DNA of 43,762 bases. It comes from Bartonella taylorii 8TBB. Lineage in GTDB: Bacteria; Pseudomonadota; Alphaproteobacteria; Rhizobiales; Rhizobiaceae. Shown piece after piece: positions 11,013 to 20,041 of the stretch. Numbering within the stretch: the first letter of the stretch is position 1; each line of letters starts with the position of its first letter. The stretch spans positions 1 through 43,762 of the forward strand of contig NZ_CADEAG010000011.1 in the NCBI RefSeq assembly GCF_902825155.1, in the 5' to 3' direction. The notes under the pieces were generated by a model, which was not told the DNA's origin, made no database searches, and saw only the letters and a program-made list of their open reading frames with translations. The translations under genes and the position numbers were made by a program.

Positions 11013-11378
11013 TTAAAAGTTTTCATTTTGATCAGCGATGAGTTGTAAAATTGCTTTTTGTTTTACAGATGTTAAAACTCTAAATCTTTTTAAAAGCAGA
11101 TATTCTTCTTTGCTCGATATTAGCTCATCATGTTGGTATGGGGTTTCTTGTTTTGTTAAGACATCATTGTAAAAAAAGGTAAGTGGAACGCTCAGGATAT
11201 CGGCAATATCTTTCAGGCGTCCAGCAGCAACACGATTTAAGCCTGTTTCATATTTTTGAACTTGTTGGTAGCTTACACTTAAAGCATGCGCTAATTCTTT
11301 TTGAGACATTTTTAGCATTTTTCGCCTAAAACGAATTCTCTTGCCTACAAAAACGTCGTTGAGAGTTTTGGTTTGCAC
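11013..11378 (-). CDS. XRE-family helix-turn-helix regulator, copy 1
   Basis: A 121-residue DNA-binding protein. Residues 9-65 form the HTH_3/Cro-CI type domain (VGKRIRFRRKMLKMSQKELA, SYQQVQKYETG, NRVAAGRL), close in style to small rhizobial XRE regulators with the QQVQKYE signature. The rest is a charged helical tail ending TSVKQKAILQLIADQNENF. The start is GTG at 11378, preceded by GGGGGAG eight bases upstream. An almost identical copy follows at 11687. Targets are unknown. The structured DNA just upstream may be its own operator or leader. Confidence 0.8.
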   Translation of the reverse strand: MQTKTLNDVFVGKRIRFRRKMLKMSQKELAHALSVSYQQVQKYETGLNRVAAGRLKDIADILSVPLTFFYNDVLTKQETPYQHDELISSKEEYLLLKRFRVLTSVKQKAILQLIADQNENF

Positions 11379-11397
11379 TTTGGAGCTCCCCCGCCGG

Positions 11398-11606
11398 TTG
11401 CGAGCGCCCTCGCATGAGTATTCCGGGAGTCTGAAAACACTGAGCTCTAGTCAGCATTTTGCTTTTAGTGCTGAGAGCACCTGGACATAGCAAAATCTCC
11501 CGGAATTCCGGGATACCCACAGAGTGGGTTTATTTTTACGCTAGAGCTTAGGGTTTTCAGTTCCCTCTTGGTCGTTGCGTATGCGACCAAAACATCTTTT
11601 AAACTA
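11398..11606 (-). promoter_or_regulatory. structured upstream element of regulator copy 1
   Basis: Several nested inverted repeats: GCGAG/CTCGC hairpin at about 11400-11414, ATTCCGGGAG near 11420 pairing with CTCCCGGAAT near 11499, CCCAC/GTGGG at about 11516-11528, and TGGTCG/CGACCA at about 11569-11591. The same set is found before copy 2 and, in part, at 12413-12548. This could be a folded 5' leader or a multi-site operator for the XRE protein; I know no named RNA family that fits. Confidence 0.5.
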
Positions 11607-11686
11607 TAAAGTAATTTCAGGGGATTTACAATAAAAATGAAAACAGCGTTTTTTACTGAACAGAGAGTGTAGATCTCTCCATAATG

Positions 11687-12052
11687 TTAAAAGTTTTCAT
11701 TTTGATCAGCGATGAGTTGTAAAATTGCTCTTTGTTTTACAGATGTTAAAACTCTAAATCTTTTTAAAAGCAGATATTCCTCTCTGCTCGATATTAGCTC
11801 ATCATGTTGGTATGGGGTTTCTTGTTTTGTTAAGACATCAGTGTAAAAAAAGGTAAGTGGAACGCTCAGGATATCGGCAATATCTTTCAGGCGCCCCGCA
11901 CTTACACGATTTAAGCCTGTTTCATATTTTTGAACTTGTTGGTAGCTTACACTTAAAGCATGCGCTAATTCTTTTTGAGACATTTTTAGCATTTTTCGCC
12001 TAAAACGAATTCTCTTGCCTACAAAAATGTCGTTGAGAGTTTTGGTTTGCAC
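11687..12052 (-). CDS. XRE-family helix-turn-helix regulator, copy 2
   Basis: Near-identical paralogue of the copy ending at 11378, 121 residues from the same GTG start (12052), which is preceded by a G-run. Differences are few: V to I near residue 9, A to S in NRVSAGRL, N to T in FFYTDV, K to R near the end. The frame stays open 18 codons further upstream in this copy, but those codons lie in the structured repeat and the copy-1 equivalent is not conserved in frame, so I keep the shared GTG. Both copies are intact, so both may be expressed and might form mixed dimers (inference). Confidence 0.78.
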   Translation of the reverse strand: MQTKTLNDIFVGKRIRFRRKMLKMSQKELAHALSVSYQQVQKYETGLNRVSAGRLKDIADILSVPLTFFYTDVLTKQETPYQHDELISSREEYLLLKRFRVLTSVKQRAILQLIADQNENF

Positions 12053-12067
12053 TTTGGAGCCCCCCGC

Positions 12068-12265
12068 CGGTTGCGAGCGCCCTCGCATTGGTATTCCGGG
12101 AGTCAAAAGTACTGAGCTCTAGTCAGTTTTTTGCTTTTAGTGCTGAGAGCACCTGGACATAGCAAAATCTCCCGGAATCCCGGGACACCCACAGAGTGGG
12201 TTCATTTTTACGCTAGAGCTTAGGGCTTTTGAACCCTTTTGGTCGTTGCGTATACGACCAAAACA
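12068..12265 (-). promoter_or_regulatory. structured upstream element of regulator copy 2
   Basis: Same ordered set of hairpins as before copy 1: GCGAG/CTCGC, ATTCCGGGAG with CTCCCGGAAT, CCCAC/GTGGG and TGGTCG/CGACCA (here with GTATACG in the loop). The paired arms are conserved while loop bases vary. Confidence 0.5.
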
Positions 12266-12409
12266 TCTTTTAAACTATAAAGTAATTTCAGGGGATTTAC
12301 AATAAAAATGAAAACAGTGTTTTTTTCATGAGAGACACTGCGTTTCTTATCAAATAAAAATGGTGAGAAAAGCGGTGGCATTTTTGCGCATGGGTCTTGT
12401 TTAGTCCCC

Positions 12410-12550
12410 AACCGGGTGCGAGCGCTCTCGCATTGGTATTCCGGGAGTCTAAAACACTGAACCCAAATCAGCCTTTTGCTTTTAGTGCTGAGAGTACCTG
12501 GACATAGCAAAATCTCCCGGAATTTTTAGGATACCTATAGTATGGGCTTG
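12410..12550 (-). repeat. third, gene-less copy of the structured element
   Basis: GTGCGAGCGCTCTCGCATTGG, ATTCCGGGAG, a TTTTGCTTTTAGTGCTGAGAG stretch and CTCCCGGAAT repeat the upstream element of the two XRE genes, but no regulator gene follows. The right end decays (CTATAGTATGGG in place of CCCACAGAGTGGG). The surrounding 12330-12833 holds no other supportable gene on either strand. Confidence 0.7.
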
Positions 12551-12833
12551 TTTATAATGGGTTAATCTTCGTATTCGGATTTTAGGGCTTTCGTAAGGAG
12601 TTTTTTCTATACCTCAATCTCACTTGTGACCTGCAAGGGTAATGCGTGTGCGTGTACCGGTTAGCATCTTCATAAACGTAAAAGATGATGGTGCCCAATG
12701 GGATTTTTGGTATCACAGGGGCAGGGATGAGAGAGGAAAAAGTCAGATGTTTTTTGTGAGACAATAGACAATGTGTACGTATTGCTCTATGACCGCTTAA
12801 AAGAATGAATTTTTGAACAAAAGAGGAAAATGT

Positions 12834-13169
12834 ATGAGCCAATATCCTAAATGTCCTCACTGTGGTGGTCTTTATACTTATGAAGAAGGTGAAAATTTTG
12901 TGTGTCCTGAATGCGCACATGAATGGCCACAAAAGAGTGAAGATGCTTTTCCTTCCGACATTATTTATGATGCCAATGGTCAGGTTTTGACCAACGGGGA
13001 TAGCGTTATGGTGGTGAAAGACCTTAAAGTAAAAGGTGCTGCATCCGTTCTCAAAAGTGGGACTAAGGTGAAAAATATTCGCCTTGTGGATGGAGATCAT
13101 AATATTGACTGTAAAATCCCTGGGATTGGTCAGATTGGATTAAAGTCAGAATTCGTTAAGAAAATTTAG
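12834..13169 (+). CDS. yjdM: YjdM/PhnA-type zinc-ribbon protein
   Basis: The 111-residue product matches the E. coli protein long called PhnA (now YjdM) in length and layout. An N-terminal zinc ribbon has C7-P-H-C10 and C24-P-E-C27, followed by a small beta domain with the conserved stretches [42 protein letters not shown] and C-terminal LKSEFVKKI. Despite the old name there is no firm link to phosphonate use, and no phn genes are near. ATG at 12834 follows AGAGGAAAA; a TTG at 12813 is less likely. Confidence 0.9.
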   Translation: MSQYPKCPHCGGLYTYEEGENFVCPECAHEWPQKSEDAFPSDIIYDANGQVLTNGDSVMVVKDLKVKGAASVLKSGTKVKNIRLVDGDHNIDCKIPGIGQIGLKSEFVKKI

Positions 13170-13258
13170 TTGGTATATAGTTTGTAGCGCGCTTTCTTGT
13201 TTGGCGAAATGCATTTGCATGCGCCTGAGATTACTTCTCAAGAAGAGTTTTTCATTTT

Positions 13259-13837
13259 TTATTGTGGCATAGCTTCAACACCTAAAACTTCTGGAATAAA
13301 ATGCCGTAAAAGATTTTCAATGCCATGTTTTAGCGTTGCGGTTGAAGAGGGGCATCCAGCGCAAGCTCCTCGCATATTGAGATAAACAATACCGTTTTCA
13401 AATCCGCGAAAAGTGATATCTCCACCATCATTGGCAACGGCTGGGCGAACACGCGTTTCGAGGAGTTCTTTAATTGTTAAGACGATATCAGCATCTTTTT
13501 CATCATAAAACTCTTCGTTAAGGGCGTGGGTTTGCGCTTGTGTCGTCGCGTTGGTGGTGATAACTGGGTCATTGGACAAAAAGTGTTCCATAATTGTGCC
13601 TAAAATGACCGGTTTAAGATGTTGCCATTCTCCCTCTTTTTTGCTTACGGTGATAAAATCATAGCCCAAAAAGACACCGTTGACATTTGGAATATTAAAC
13701 AGTTTAGCAGCTAAAGGCGAATTTTTAGCGGCTTCTTCGCGATCGCGAAATTCTAACACGCCCTCGGAAAGGACCACACGCCCAGGCAGAAATTTCAGTG
13801 TTGCAGGGTTTGGTGTGGTTTCAGTTTGAATAAACAT
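13259..13837 (-). CDS. NifU-family Fe-S cluster scaffold/carrier
   Basis: The 192-residue protein has an N-terminal Nfu_N domain (FIQTETTPNPATLKFLPG, residues 2-19, typical) and a C-terminal NifU domain (about 115-185) with the cluster-binding CxxC as GACAGCPSS (C159 and C162). Such proteins carry [4Fe-4S] clusters to target enzymes. Start: ATG at 13837 gives the family's usual N-terminus; an upstream in-frame start at 13873 adds an unconserved MTIFIPNYREKC. It is the last gene of the minus-strand run murJ-trpS-usp-nfu, an order I recall from other Rhizobiales. Confidence 0.9.
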   Translation of the reverse strand: MFIQTETTPNPATLKFLPGRVVLSEGVLEFRDREEAAKNSPLAAKLFNIPNVNGVFLGYDFITVSKKEGEWQHLKPVILGTIMEHFLSNDPVITTNATTQAQTHALNEEFYDEKDADIVLTIKELLETRVRPAVANDGGDITFRGFENGIVYLNMRGACAGCPSSTATLKHGIENLLRHFIPEVLGVEAMPQ

Positions 13838-13891
13838 ACATTTTTCTCTATAGTTAGGGATGAAAATAGTCATTGAATATAGAATATGTAT

Positions 13892-14383
13892 CTAGGCAAT
13901 AGATTCAATATCTTCATCCGCAAGATTGCTCGGAATGACGGTGACAGGGATTGAAAAAGCTGTTCCCCGATTACCGATGAGTTGGATAAGCGGTCCTGGA
14001 CCTTCTGTATGCTCACTGGCTGCTAAAACAATAAGTGAGATTTCTTTATCTTCGTCGATCAGTTTGGAAATTTCATCAATTTTCTCACCTTCACGTATAA
14101 CAATTTCTGTTTCAAGGTCATGTGTGGTGCGTACATCATTAGCAATTTCTCCCAACACTTTATGAGCACTTTGCGTTGATTCTGTACGCATAATGTTGTT
14201 TACACCTAGAAAATGTTGAAATTCTACGCTGTCAACAACACAGAGCAATACTAATGTTCTGTTGGTATTTTTGGCATGTTGTACAGCAAAAGCAACGGCA
14301 CGCCGACACTCTGGTGTTTCATCGATAATCACTAAAATTTTTCGCTTATGCTCTGCTTTCGGATTTTTTCGCTTAAAAACCAT
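13892..14383 (-). CDS. universal stress protein family
   Basis: A 163-residue single-domain UspA protein. Residues 15-24 (KILVIIDETP) form the first strand and nucleotide loop. The C-terminal part reads LIVLAASEHTEGPGPLIQLIGNRGTAFSIPVTVIP, with a glycine-containing segment where ATP-binding members have GxxGxxxxxxxxxG(S/T). Nucleotide binding is plausible but not certain. A strong AAGGAGGAGG precedes the ATG. Sits between trpS and nfu with short gaps. Confidence 0.85.
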   Translation of the reverse strand: MVFKRKNPKAEHKRKILVIIDETPECRRAVAFAVQHAKNTNRTLVLLCVVDSVEFQHFLGVNNIMRTESTQSAHKVLGEIANDVRTTHDLETEIVIREGEKIDEISKLIDEDKEISLIVLAASEHTEGPGPLIQLIGNRGTAFSIPVTVIPSNLADEDIESIA

Positions 14384-14438
14384 GCGCTTCCTCCTCCTTT
14401 TTAGTTTTTTTGCTCTTTACGGTTAGAGTCTTATTGTC

Positions 14439-15509
14439 TCATGCCTTGTGCAAAAACCCAACGATTTCACGAATTTTTTTCATATTTTTTTCTGCTAGAG
14501 CTCTGGCACGTTGTGCACCATCGTGCAAAACAGAGTCAATATAAGCACTTTCTTGATGCAGTCGACGTAGTTCCCCTGTTATGGGTGCAAGCTTATAGAC
14601 GGCAAGGTCAGCTAAGGCTGTTTTGAAAAGCGAAAATTGTTTTCCAGAAAACTCTAAAAGAGCCTTTTCTTTACTTACTTCTGCAAAAGCCGCATAAATA
14701 CCAAGCAGATTGTCAATCTCTGGTCGTCCTTCTAAAGCTTCCAATGTGTTGGGGAGAGGAGCAGAATCGGTTTTTGCTTTGCGTATTTTTTTTGCAATAA
14801 GATCAGCATCATCGGTCAAATTAATGCGTGAAAAGTCTGAAGGATCTGATTTTGACATTTTTTTTGTACCATCGCGCAAGGACATTACACGCATGGCTGT
14901 TTTTCCTATCAGTGCTTCTGGCATTGGGAAAAAGCCTTGTCTTTTTTCCTCATTCATTTGCATTGAAATATCAAAATTTAAATCTGCAATGCGGTCAGCA
15001 TAATCGTTATTGAATTTTTGCGCAATATCGCGCGTGAGTTCAACATGCTGTTTTTGATCTTCACCCACCGGAACGTGCGTGGCACGGTAGAGTAAAATAT
15101 CGGCTGCCATAAGACTTGGATAAGCGAAAAGTCCTAGGGACGCTTTTTCACGATCTTTTCCTGCTTTATCTTTAAATTGTGTCATGCGTTGGAGCCAGCC
15201 GATACGGGCGATACAATTTAAAATCCATGCAAGTTCGGCATGTTGAAAAACCTGAGACTGGTTGAAAATAATGTGTTTTTGAGGATCAATTCCAGCAGCT
15301 AAAAAAGCGGCTGTGGCTGCTCTGGTTGATGCACTTAAAGTTTGTGGATCTGGGTTCACTGTAAGTGCATGCATATCGACAACGCAATAGAGACAATTAT
15401 AAGATGTTTGCAGCTCAACCCAATGCTTTATGGCTCCAAGATAATTGCCAAGATGTAAGTTACCACTCGGTTGTACGCCGGAAAAGACAAGCGGTGTAAA
15501 GGTGCCCAT
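14439..15509 (-). CDS. trpS: tryptophan--tRNA ligase
   Basis: Class I synthetase, 356 residues. The HIGH-type motif appears as [12 protein letters not shown] near residue 15 and the KMSKS motif is exact ([15 protein letters not shown], near residue 217). [20 protein letters not shown] is the usual tryptophanyl-adenylate region. Normal length and no oddities. Downstream of murJ (77-base gap) and upstream of the stress protein gene, all same strand. Confidence 0.96.
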   Translation of the reverse strand: MGTFTPLVFSGVQPSGNLHLGNYLGAIKHWVELQTSYNCLYCVVDMHALTVNPDPQTLSASTRAATAAFLAAGIDPQKHIIFNQSQVFQHAELAWILNCIARIGWLQRMTQFKDKAGKDREKASLGLFAYPSLMAADILLYRATHVPVGEDQKQHVELTRDIAQKFNNDYADRIADLNFDISMQMNEEKRQGFFPMPEALIGKTAMRVMSLRDGTKKMSKSDPSDFSRINLTDDADLIAKKIRKAKTDSAPLPNTLEALEGRPEIDNLLGIYAAFAEVSKEKALLEFSGKQFSLFKTALADLAVYKLAPITGELRRLHQESAYIDSVLHDGAQRARALAEKNMKKIREIVGFLHKA

Positions 15510-15586
15510 AGAAAAGTTCTTTCTTAAGTCAGGTTGTTTATTTTGTGTTTTGTGTCAAAGCGTTTTTATGAAAGCAAGATAAAATA

Positions 15587-17158
15587 TTAGAGGTGTTTTT
15601 TGAAATTTTTGAGGGTGCGGAAAAAGGAGCGCGTGTCAAGTAAAAAATAAGCACTGAGATATACCAAGAATATGACAAGCATTATCCCTGCCAAGGTGCT
15701 GGCACGCAAGAAAAACGGTGCGTGTGAGGATAAGGGAAAAGACAAAAAGCCAAGCACATTAAGCAGATAATGAAGGGTTACCATGCTTAAAACGGTGACG
15801 AGTATCAAACATGTAACGCGTTTTAGCAGTTGTGCATCGTATTTCCAATAGCTGCGTTTGATGAGAATGCCACAAAGCAACAGTGTGTTGACCCATCCAG
15901 AGGTAATTTCGGCAATGACAATGCCTCGTGCTGACAAAGAAGGAAATAATGTTAAGGCAAGACCAATATTGATGAAAACGCAAATGCCGGTGAAAATCAT
16001 AGGTGTTTTTGTATCTTCATGGGCAAAAAAATTAGGAATAAGCACCTTGATCAGGACAAAGGCTGGAAGTCCTAGCCCGTAAAGTTCAAGTAACTGTGCA
16101 ACATGGTGTGTTGACTGACTGGTAAATTGTCCACGCTCAAAAAGCAAACTGACAATGGGGGTGGAGAGTAGTAGAAAAGCAATGGATGCGGGTAGGGTTA
16201 ACAACAGAGTTAATTCAATAGAGCGATTTTGCAAATCGTGCGTTTCTTTGTGCTGTTTGCTGCGTAGAGCCCTTGTTAATTCTGGTAAAAGAACCGTTGC
16301 AACGGCAATTGCTATTACGCCTAGGGGCAATTGGTAGAGACGATCGGCATACATCAAAGAAGACACGGCACCCGATTGGCTAGAAGCAATGTTGGTATTG
16401 ATGAGCAAATTGATTTGGGTAATGCCTCCCGTGATGGCAGCAGGGAACGCTAAAGTGAGAAGCTTGCGAACATTGGGGCTAAAATGGGGACGACGGAGGA
16501 AAATTTTCATGCCACTTTGACGCAAAGCAACCGCGATCAAGGTGAGTTGAAGGATTCCCGCTGCTAAGACACCCCAAGAAAGATTTAAGCCGATATGCCA
16601 AGCGTCAAGCTGATAGATCCAAGCATAGGCAAGTACGCCAATAAGAATAATATTCAAAAAGAGGGGAGCTATGGCTGCAATAAAATAGCGTCGCAAGGCA
16701 TTTAACATTCCTCCCATCATTGCTGCTAAAGACATGCATGTTAAATAGGGAAACATGATTGCGGTAAAATGAACCGTGGCGTTAAATTTTGTGGCATCCT
16801 CTGTAAAGCCTGGAGCAATAACCGTTCGTACTAAAAAAGGCATACTTAATTCCATGGCAATGGTTAAAAGTAACAGCAGCGAAAAGAGAATGCCAAAGAC
16901 TTCTTCTGCGAATTTGCACGCGGTTTCTTGACCATCTTCGGTAATTTGTTTTGAAAAAAGGGGAATAAAAGCTGCATTAAAGGCGCCTTCAGCAAAAAAA
17001 CGGCGGAATGTGTTGGGAAAACGAAAAGCCGCATTGAACGCATCGGAAACAGGACCAGTCCCTAACGCTGCTGCCATCAGCATTTCGCGTACAAAGCCAA
17101 AAATACGGCTCATCAAGGTTCCGGAAGCAACAGTGGCAAACTTTTTAATCAAGGTCAT
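15587..17158 (-). CDS. murJ: lipid II flippase MurJ (MviN)
   Basis: Inner-membrane protein of the MOP superfamily that moves lipid II for peptidoglycan assembly. The 523 residues begin with the hallmark N-terminus KKFATVASGTLMSRIFGFVREMLMA, then FRFPNTFRRFFAEGAFNAAFIPLF, and contain about 14 hydrophobic segments across the length. It heads the minus-strand run toward trpS. In several rhizobia glnD lies directly upstream of this gene; here the neighbour on that side is the effector island, so this is the island boundary. Confidence 0.95.
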   Translation of the reverse strand: MTLIKKFATVASGTLMSRIFGFVREMLMAAALGTGPVSDAFNAAFRFPNTFRRFFAEGAFNAAFIPLFSKQITEDGQETACKFAEEVFGILFSLLLLLTIAMELSMPFLVRTVIAPGFTEDATKFNATVHFTAIMFPYLTCMSLAAMMGGMLNALRRYFIAAIAPLFLNIILIGVLAYAWIYQLDAWHIGLNLSWGVLAAGILQLTLIAVALRQSGMKIFLRRPHFSPNVRKLLTLAFPAAITGGITQINLLINTNIASSQSGAVSSLMYADRLYQLPLGVIAIAVATVLLPELTRALRSKQHKETHDLQNRSIELTLLLTLPASIAFLLLSTPIVSLLFERGQFTSQSTHHVAQLLELYGLGLPAFVLIKVLIPNFFAHEDTKTPMIFTGICVFINIGLALTLFPSLSARGIVIAEITSGWVNTLLLCGILIKRSYWKYDAQLLKRVTCLILVTVLSMVTLHYLLNVLGFLSFPLSSHAPFFLRASTLAGIMLVIFLVYLSAYFLLDTRSFFRTLKNFKKHL

Positions 17159-17830
17159 AAAGATACATCAGGTTTGTCGTGAAGGAGAAGTGATTAACGA
17201 AAACTCTTTTAGAACATAAAAATCTGACCACTATGTTAATAAAATAACACACTTTTCAAGCGTTTTATGACTGCGTTTGTCTCTCTGTCAACAAGAGTGT
17301 ATGAAAAGTTTTGGATTTTGCTCGTTTCTCCTAAATCACAGCTTTTATTGCTTCCATAAAAAATAGCTTTGCTCATGATCTCAGTATGGGGAGCAAATGG
17401 TGGCAGATAGTGTTTATGTTTGCACTCCCTTGCGTCTTTGGGGATGTTACACGCATAATATTTGTTTTCTTCTTTACAGTTTGTTGCTGTAGATTACTGG
17501 TTTGCATAGCAAAATATAGCTGATTATTAAATGTCTTTTTTTTCGTACATCAACTTAAAAAAATAGAAATTCAACTTTGTAGAGTGTTTATAATGGTTAA
17601 ACAGTCTGTCTACATTTGATATGCTACGATCTAGAATGTTTAAAACTGCGAAGAGTGCCTCCATATGTGCATGAACATACTGCCTAGTTTCGGTCTATAT
17701 TGCTTTCATATTCTTTTTGAAGATACATTTTCCATACTTCTACGAACCTACATCCACCGATCTGCTCTTTTTAAAGAGAAGATTGATGGAAGAGAGATAT
17801 TTAAAGGAGGTGATCCAATTTGAGAAAAAG
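17159..17830. other. island boundary region without genes
   Basis: About 670 AT-rich bases between murJ and the first effector gene. No open frame, tRNA or transposase fragment could be supported. Near its right end lies a 15-base match to the 3' terminus of 16S rRNA, listed separately. The region probably marks the junction between core genome and effector island. Confidence 0.5.
17802..17816 (-). other. 15-base match to the 3' end of 16S rRNA
   Basis: On the minus strand these bases read TGGATCACCTCCTTT, identical to the end of bacterial 16S rRNA including the anti-Shine-Dalgarno sequence; on the plus strand they form an over-long AAAGGAGGTGATCCA ribosome binding site. No start codon or frame follows on the plus strand, and the flanks do not resemble 16S or its spacer. 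It may be a tiny relic or chance. Confidence 0.4.
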
Positions 17831-19783
17831 TTAAAAGGATAAACTTCTCTGTGTAGGCTTTACTTGTAAGGACTTGTTTTTATACAGTCCAATATTACGC
17901 TCTTCCTTTTTTTCTTGATCGTATTTTTCTTTCATTGTTAATCCTTCCATTTTAGAAGGTCTTCTTTTTCTGCCCAATGAAGGTCCATATGTTCTAGATG
18001 TTGTTCCCTTCTCGATTTTGAGATAAGGGAAAGACTGCTCATAAAGATTTCTTGTTTCTTCTACAGGTTGTTTTTCATTGGCTTCTAAAAGAACTTTAGA
18101 CCTACGAGCCTTTTGAATATCATTGGCTATCTTTTTTGTTTGTGTGAAGATTTTTGCAATTCGTTCTGCTTGATTTATTGATACGTCAAGACTCTCAGCA
18201 AGCTCTGTATAATTTTTGTTCTTTATAGCTTCATGATCGTTTGGTAATAGGCATTTCTTAAATTTTTGCAAATAGTTACATACTTGGATTTCCAGTTCAG
18301 GAGAGGCTGATAAAACTTCTTTCTGTTGTTCTTTTGATAGAGAAAATAACTCCTGTATTTGTTTACTCGGCATTCCTACGGGCTCGGAAAAGCGCGTTTT
18401 TTCGGTAAAATGGCTTTTTATTATATCTCTTTCTAAGCTTATTACAGAATTTACATAAAGACAAACGTCAAACTCCAAGCAACAAATCTTCTGTTCAGCA
18501 CGTACACGTGCTCTATTTTTTAAGCCACATATTTCAAAGCCAGCAAGCTTAGAAAAAGACCTTAGAGATCCAGAAATTTGTTCTAAAAATTCGTTTCTCA
18601 TACTAGGAGTTGCCTCAATTCCTCTAAGCTTTTTTTCTAAAATATGCGATTTGCCATAAACAGTTTTACACAACTGTCTGATCTCTTGTTTACGTTCTTG
18701 TAACGATGGGTCATTTTGAATCCTATTAACAATTTCCTTTTGCGAGAGAGGTGCTAATGTTTTCTCTGGTATAAGAACGTCCTGTGATTTTTGAGGCAAG
18801 GGTGCTGTAAAAGAGAAGGGATCACCTATTTTTAATTTTTTCAGTTGTTTTGGTGAAAGATCTTTTTTACTTCCTAAGACGAGAGTCCCATTAACATCTA
18901 TCATGAAGACTTCTTGTCCATTGCCCTGATAGGTGCCGTGATACGTAAGACCTTCTTGTGCTACAACAACAGAACCATAATTGTCTAGATTCAGACCAAG
19001 CTTTTTCATTTCTTGGGTGAATTCCTTTAAAATAAGCACTTTTTTTGGATTTGAGATATCCTCAAGCAAATGACACATCGGTTCTATATTGCCGTTGTTT
19101 ATTGCTTCAGCATAGGCAGAGTTCTCGCGTTCTCCTCTCACAAGAGAAAAATCTAACTCATGTCCTGCTGCTTGTCCGATTCTTTCAGCAAAAAATTGTA
19201 TAACGGGTATATTGCCTGCTCTAAAAGGGTATGTATAGTGTAGATCCGTCATTATTTTAGCTGTATGCTCAACGAATTCTTTGCGCGTTAGACCTTGTAA
19301 ATTATTCGTTTTCACGAGTTTTTCATTTATTTCATTGAGTTTTTGCTGCATTTCTTTTTTGGCAGCAAAAGGTCTTTTCAATCCCTCCTCTTGTAAGTAG
19401 GGTGTACAGGCACGAGAGCCATCTGCGAATGTAAAGACTTCGTGACGCATTCGACCGGCCCATTCAAACGTATTTTTAAAGAAACTGTGATGAATATGTG
19501 CTAAATAGGTGGAATCAAAATGTTTTGGTAAAGGTTCTTGGCGCAACTCTTTTTTTGCTTTTTCTATATCAAGGGCATATTGCTTTTTTAATTTCTGTGT
19601 TTCTTTAATACCATGAAGATTTTTTAATACTTTCTCCTTTTTGTGAAAGAAAAAGAAATTGTTAGATAAATACCACAAGTCCCTAACTGCTTCTGTAGTG
19701 CTTTGTGCGCTGACTGCTTGATGGATTGCTGTTTTTTCTTCTTCTCTAGGAGATACAGAATAACCGCCTTGTTGTTTTTTCAT
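17831..19783 (-). CDS. FIC-OB-BID effector B3 with destroyed FIC motif
   Basis: Bep-family protein of 650 residues: FIC domain (about 70-235), OB-like region (TYHGTYQGNGQEVFMIDVNG, about 280-345), BID domain (about 390-480) and a conserved helical C-terminal region (SKQIQELFSL to about 575). The FIC motif HPFxxGNxR is read as YPFRAGNIP. The catalytic histidine is Y185, and both the acidic residue and the second arginine are gone, so AMP transfer is very unlikely. It may be a pseudo-enzyme that binds its target, or a decaying copy. The BID core (LAGFEICGLKNRARVRAE) is intact, so export is still plausible. AAGGAAATATC precedes the ATG. C-terminal tail lacks the usual MAI and ends RSLSF. Confidence 0.88.
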   Translation of the reverse strand: MKKQQGGYSVSPREEEKTAIHQAVSAQSTTEAVRDLWYLSNNFFFFHKKEKVLKNLHGIKETQKLKKQYALDIEKAKKELRQEPLPKHFDSTYLAHIHHSFFKNTFEWAGRMRHEVFTFADGSRACTPYLQEEGLKRPFAAKKEMQQKLNEINEKLVKTNNLQGLTRKEFVEHTAKIMTDLHYTYPFRAGNIPVIQFFAERIGQAAGHELDFSLVRGERENSAYAEAINNGNIEPMCHLLEDISNPKKVLILKEFTQEMKKLGLNLDNYGSVVVAQEGLTYHGTYQGNGQEVFMIDVNGTLVLGSKKDLSPKQLKKLKIGDPFSFTAPLPQKSQDVLIPEKTLAPLSQKEIVNRIQNDPSLQERKQEIRQLCKTVYGKSHILEKKLRGIEATPSMRNEFLEQISGSLRSFSKLAGFEICGLKNRARVRAEQKICCLEFDVCLYVNSVISLERDIIKSHFTEKTRFSEPVGMPSKQIQELFSLSKEQQKEVLSASPELEIQVCNYLQKFKKCLLPNDHEAIKNKNYTELAESLDVSINQAERIAKIFTQTKKIANDIQKARRSKVLLEANEKQPVEETRNLYEQSFPYLKIEKGTTSRTYGPSLGRKRRPSKMEGLTMKEKYDQEKKEERNIGLYKNKSLQVKPTQRSLSF

Positions 19784-19972
19784 GGATATTTCCTTTCAAG
19801 CTTCTTCAATATCAATATTTATCTTTAAAAGCTTTTTTTGGTGTATACTTCGTCTTTACTTTATAGCTTTTTTTCTAAAGGCGAAAGCTCATTTTCACTG
19901 TACAATTCATCAATGCGTTAAGTGAAATAATGGAGACGTTTCGTCTAACACTTTCCACAATACCACACACCA

Positions 19973-20011
19973 CTCCATGGTACAGTTCACAAAAATGACC
20001 GTGCCATGGAG
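19973..20011 (-). terminator. hairpin after effector A3
   Basis: CTCCATGGTAC at 19973-19983 pairs with GTGCCATGGAG at 20001-20011 (11 pairs, one G-U). It starts about 30 bases after the A3 stop. It has the same position and loop style (AAAATGA) as hairpins behind the other effector genes. Confidence 0.55.
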
Positions 20012-20041
20012 ACAGATTAAAAGCAAAAGTCTAAAGTACGC

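Larger units (their letters stand above)
10981..11656. repeat. tandem duplication, copy 1 (about 676 bp)
   Basis: The block starting ACTGAACAGAGAATGTAGATC recurs at 11657 with few changes. Each copy holds an XRE regulator gene on the minus strand plus a long structured upstream region. The offset between copies is 676 bases. The 3' edge of each copy ends in an AATAAAAATGAAAACAG(C/T)G stretch. Confidence 0.88.
11657..12329. repeat. tandem duplication, copy 2
   Basis: Second copy of the block at 10981, with the regulator gene and its structured upstream region. The two copies differ by scattered substitutions and small indels, so the duplication is recent but not brand new. Confidence 0.88.

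Noticed and set aside
12220..12510. Minus-strand open frame of 96 codons across the third structured element
   Set aside because: Its sequence follows the inverted repeats and it has no ribosome binding site or recognisable domain.
17159..17830. A 16S rRNA gene remnant beyond the 15-base match
   Set aside because: Flanking bases do not resemble 16S or its spacer, so only the short match is reported.
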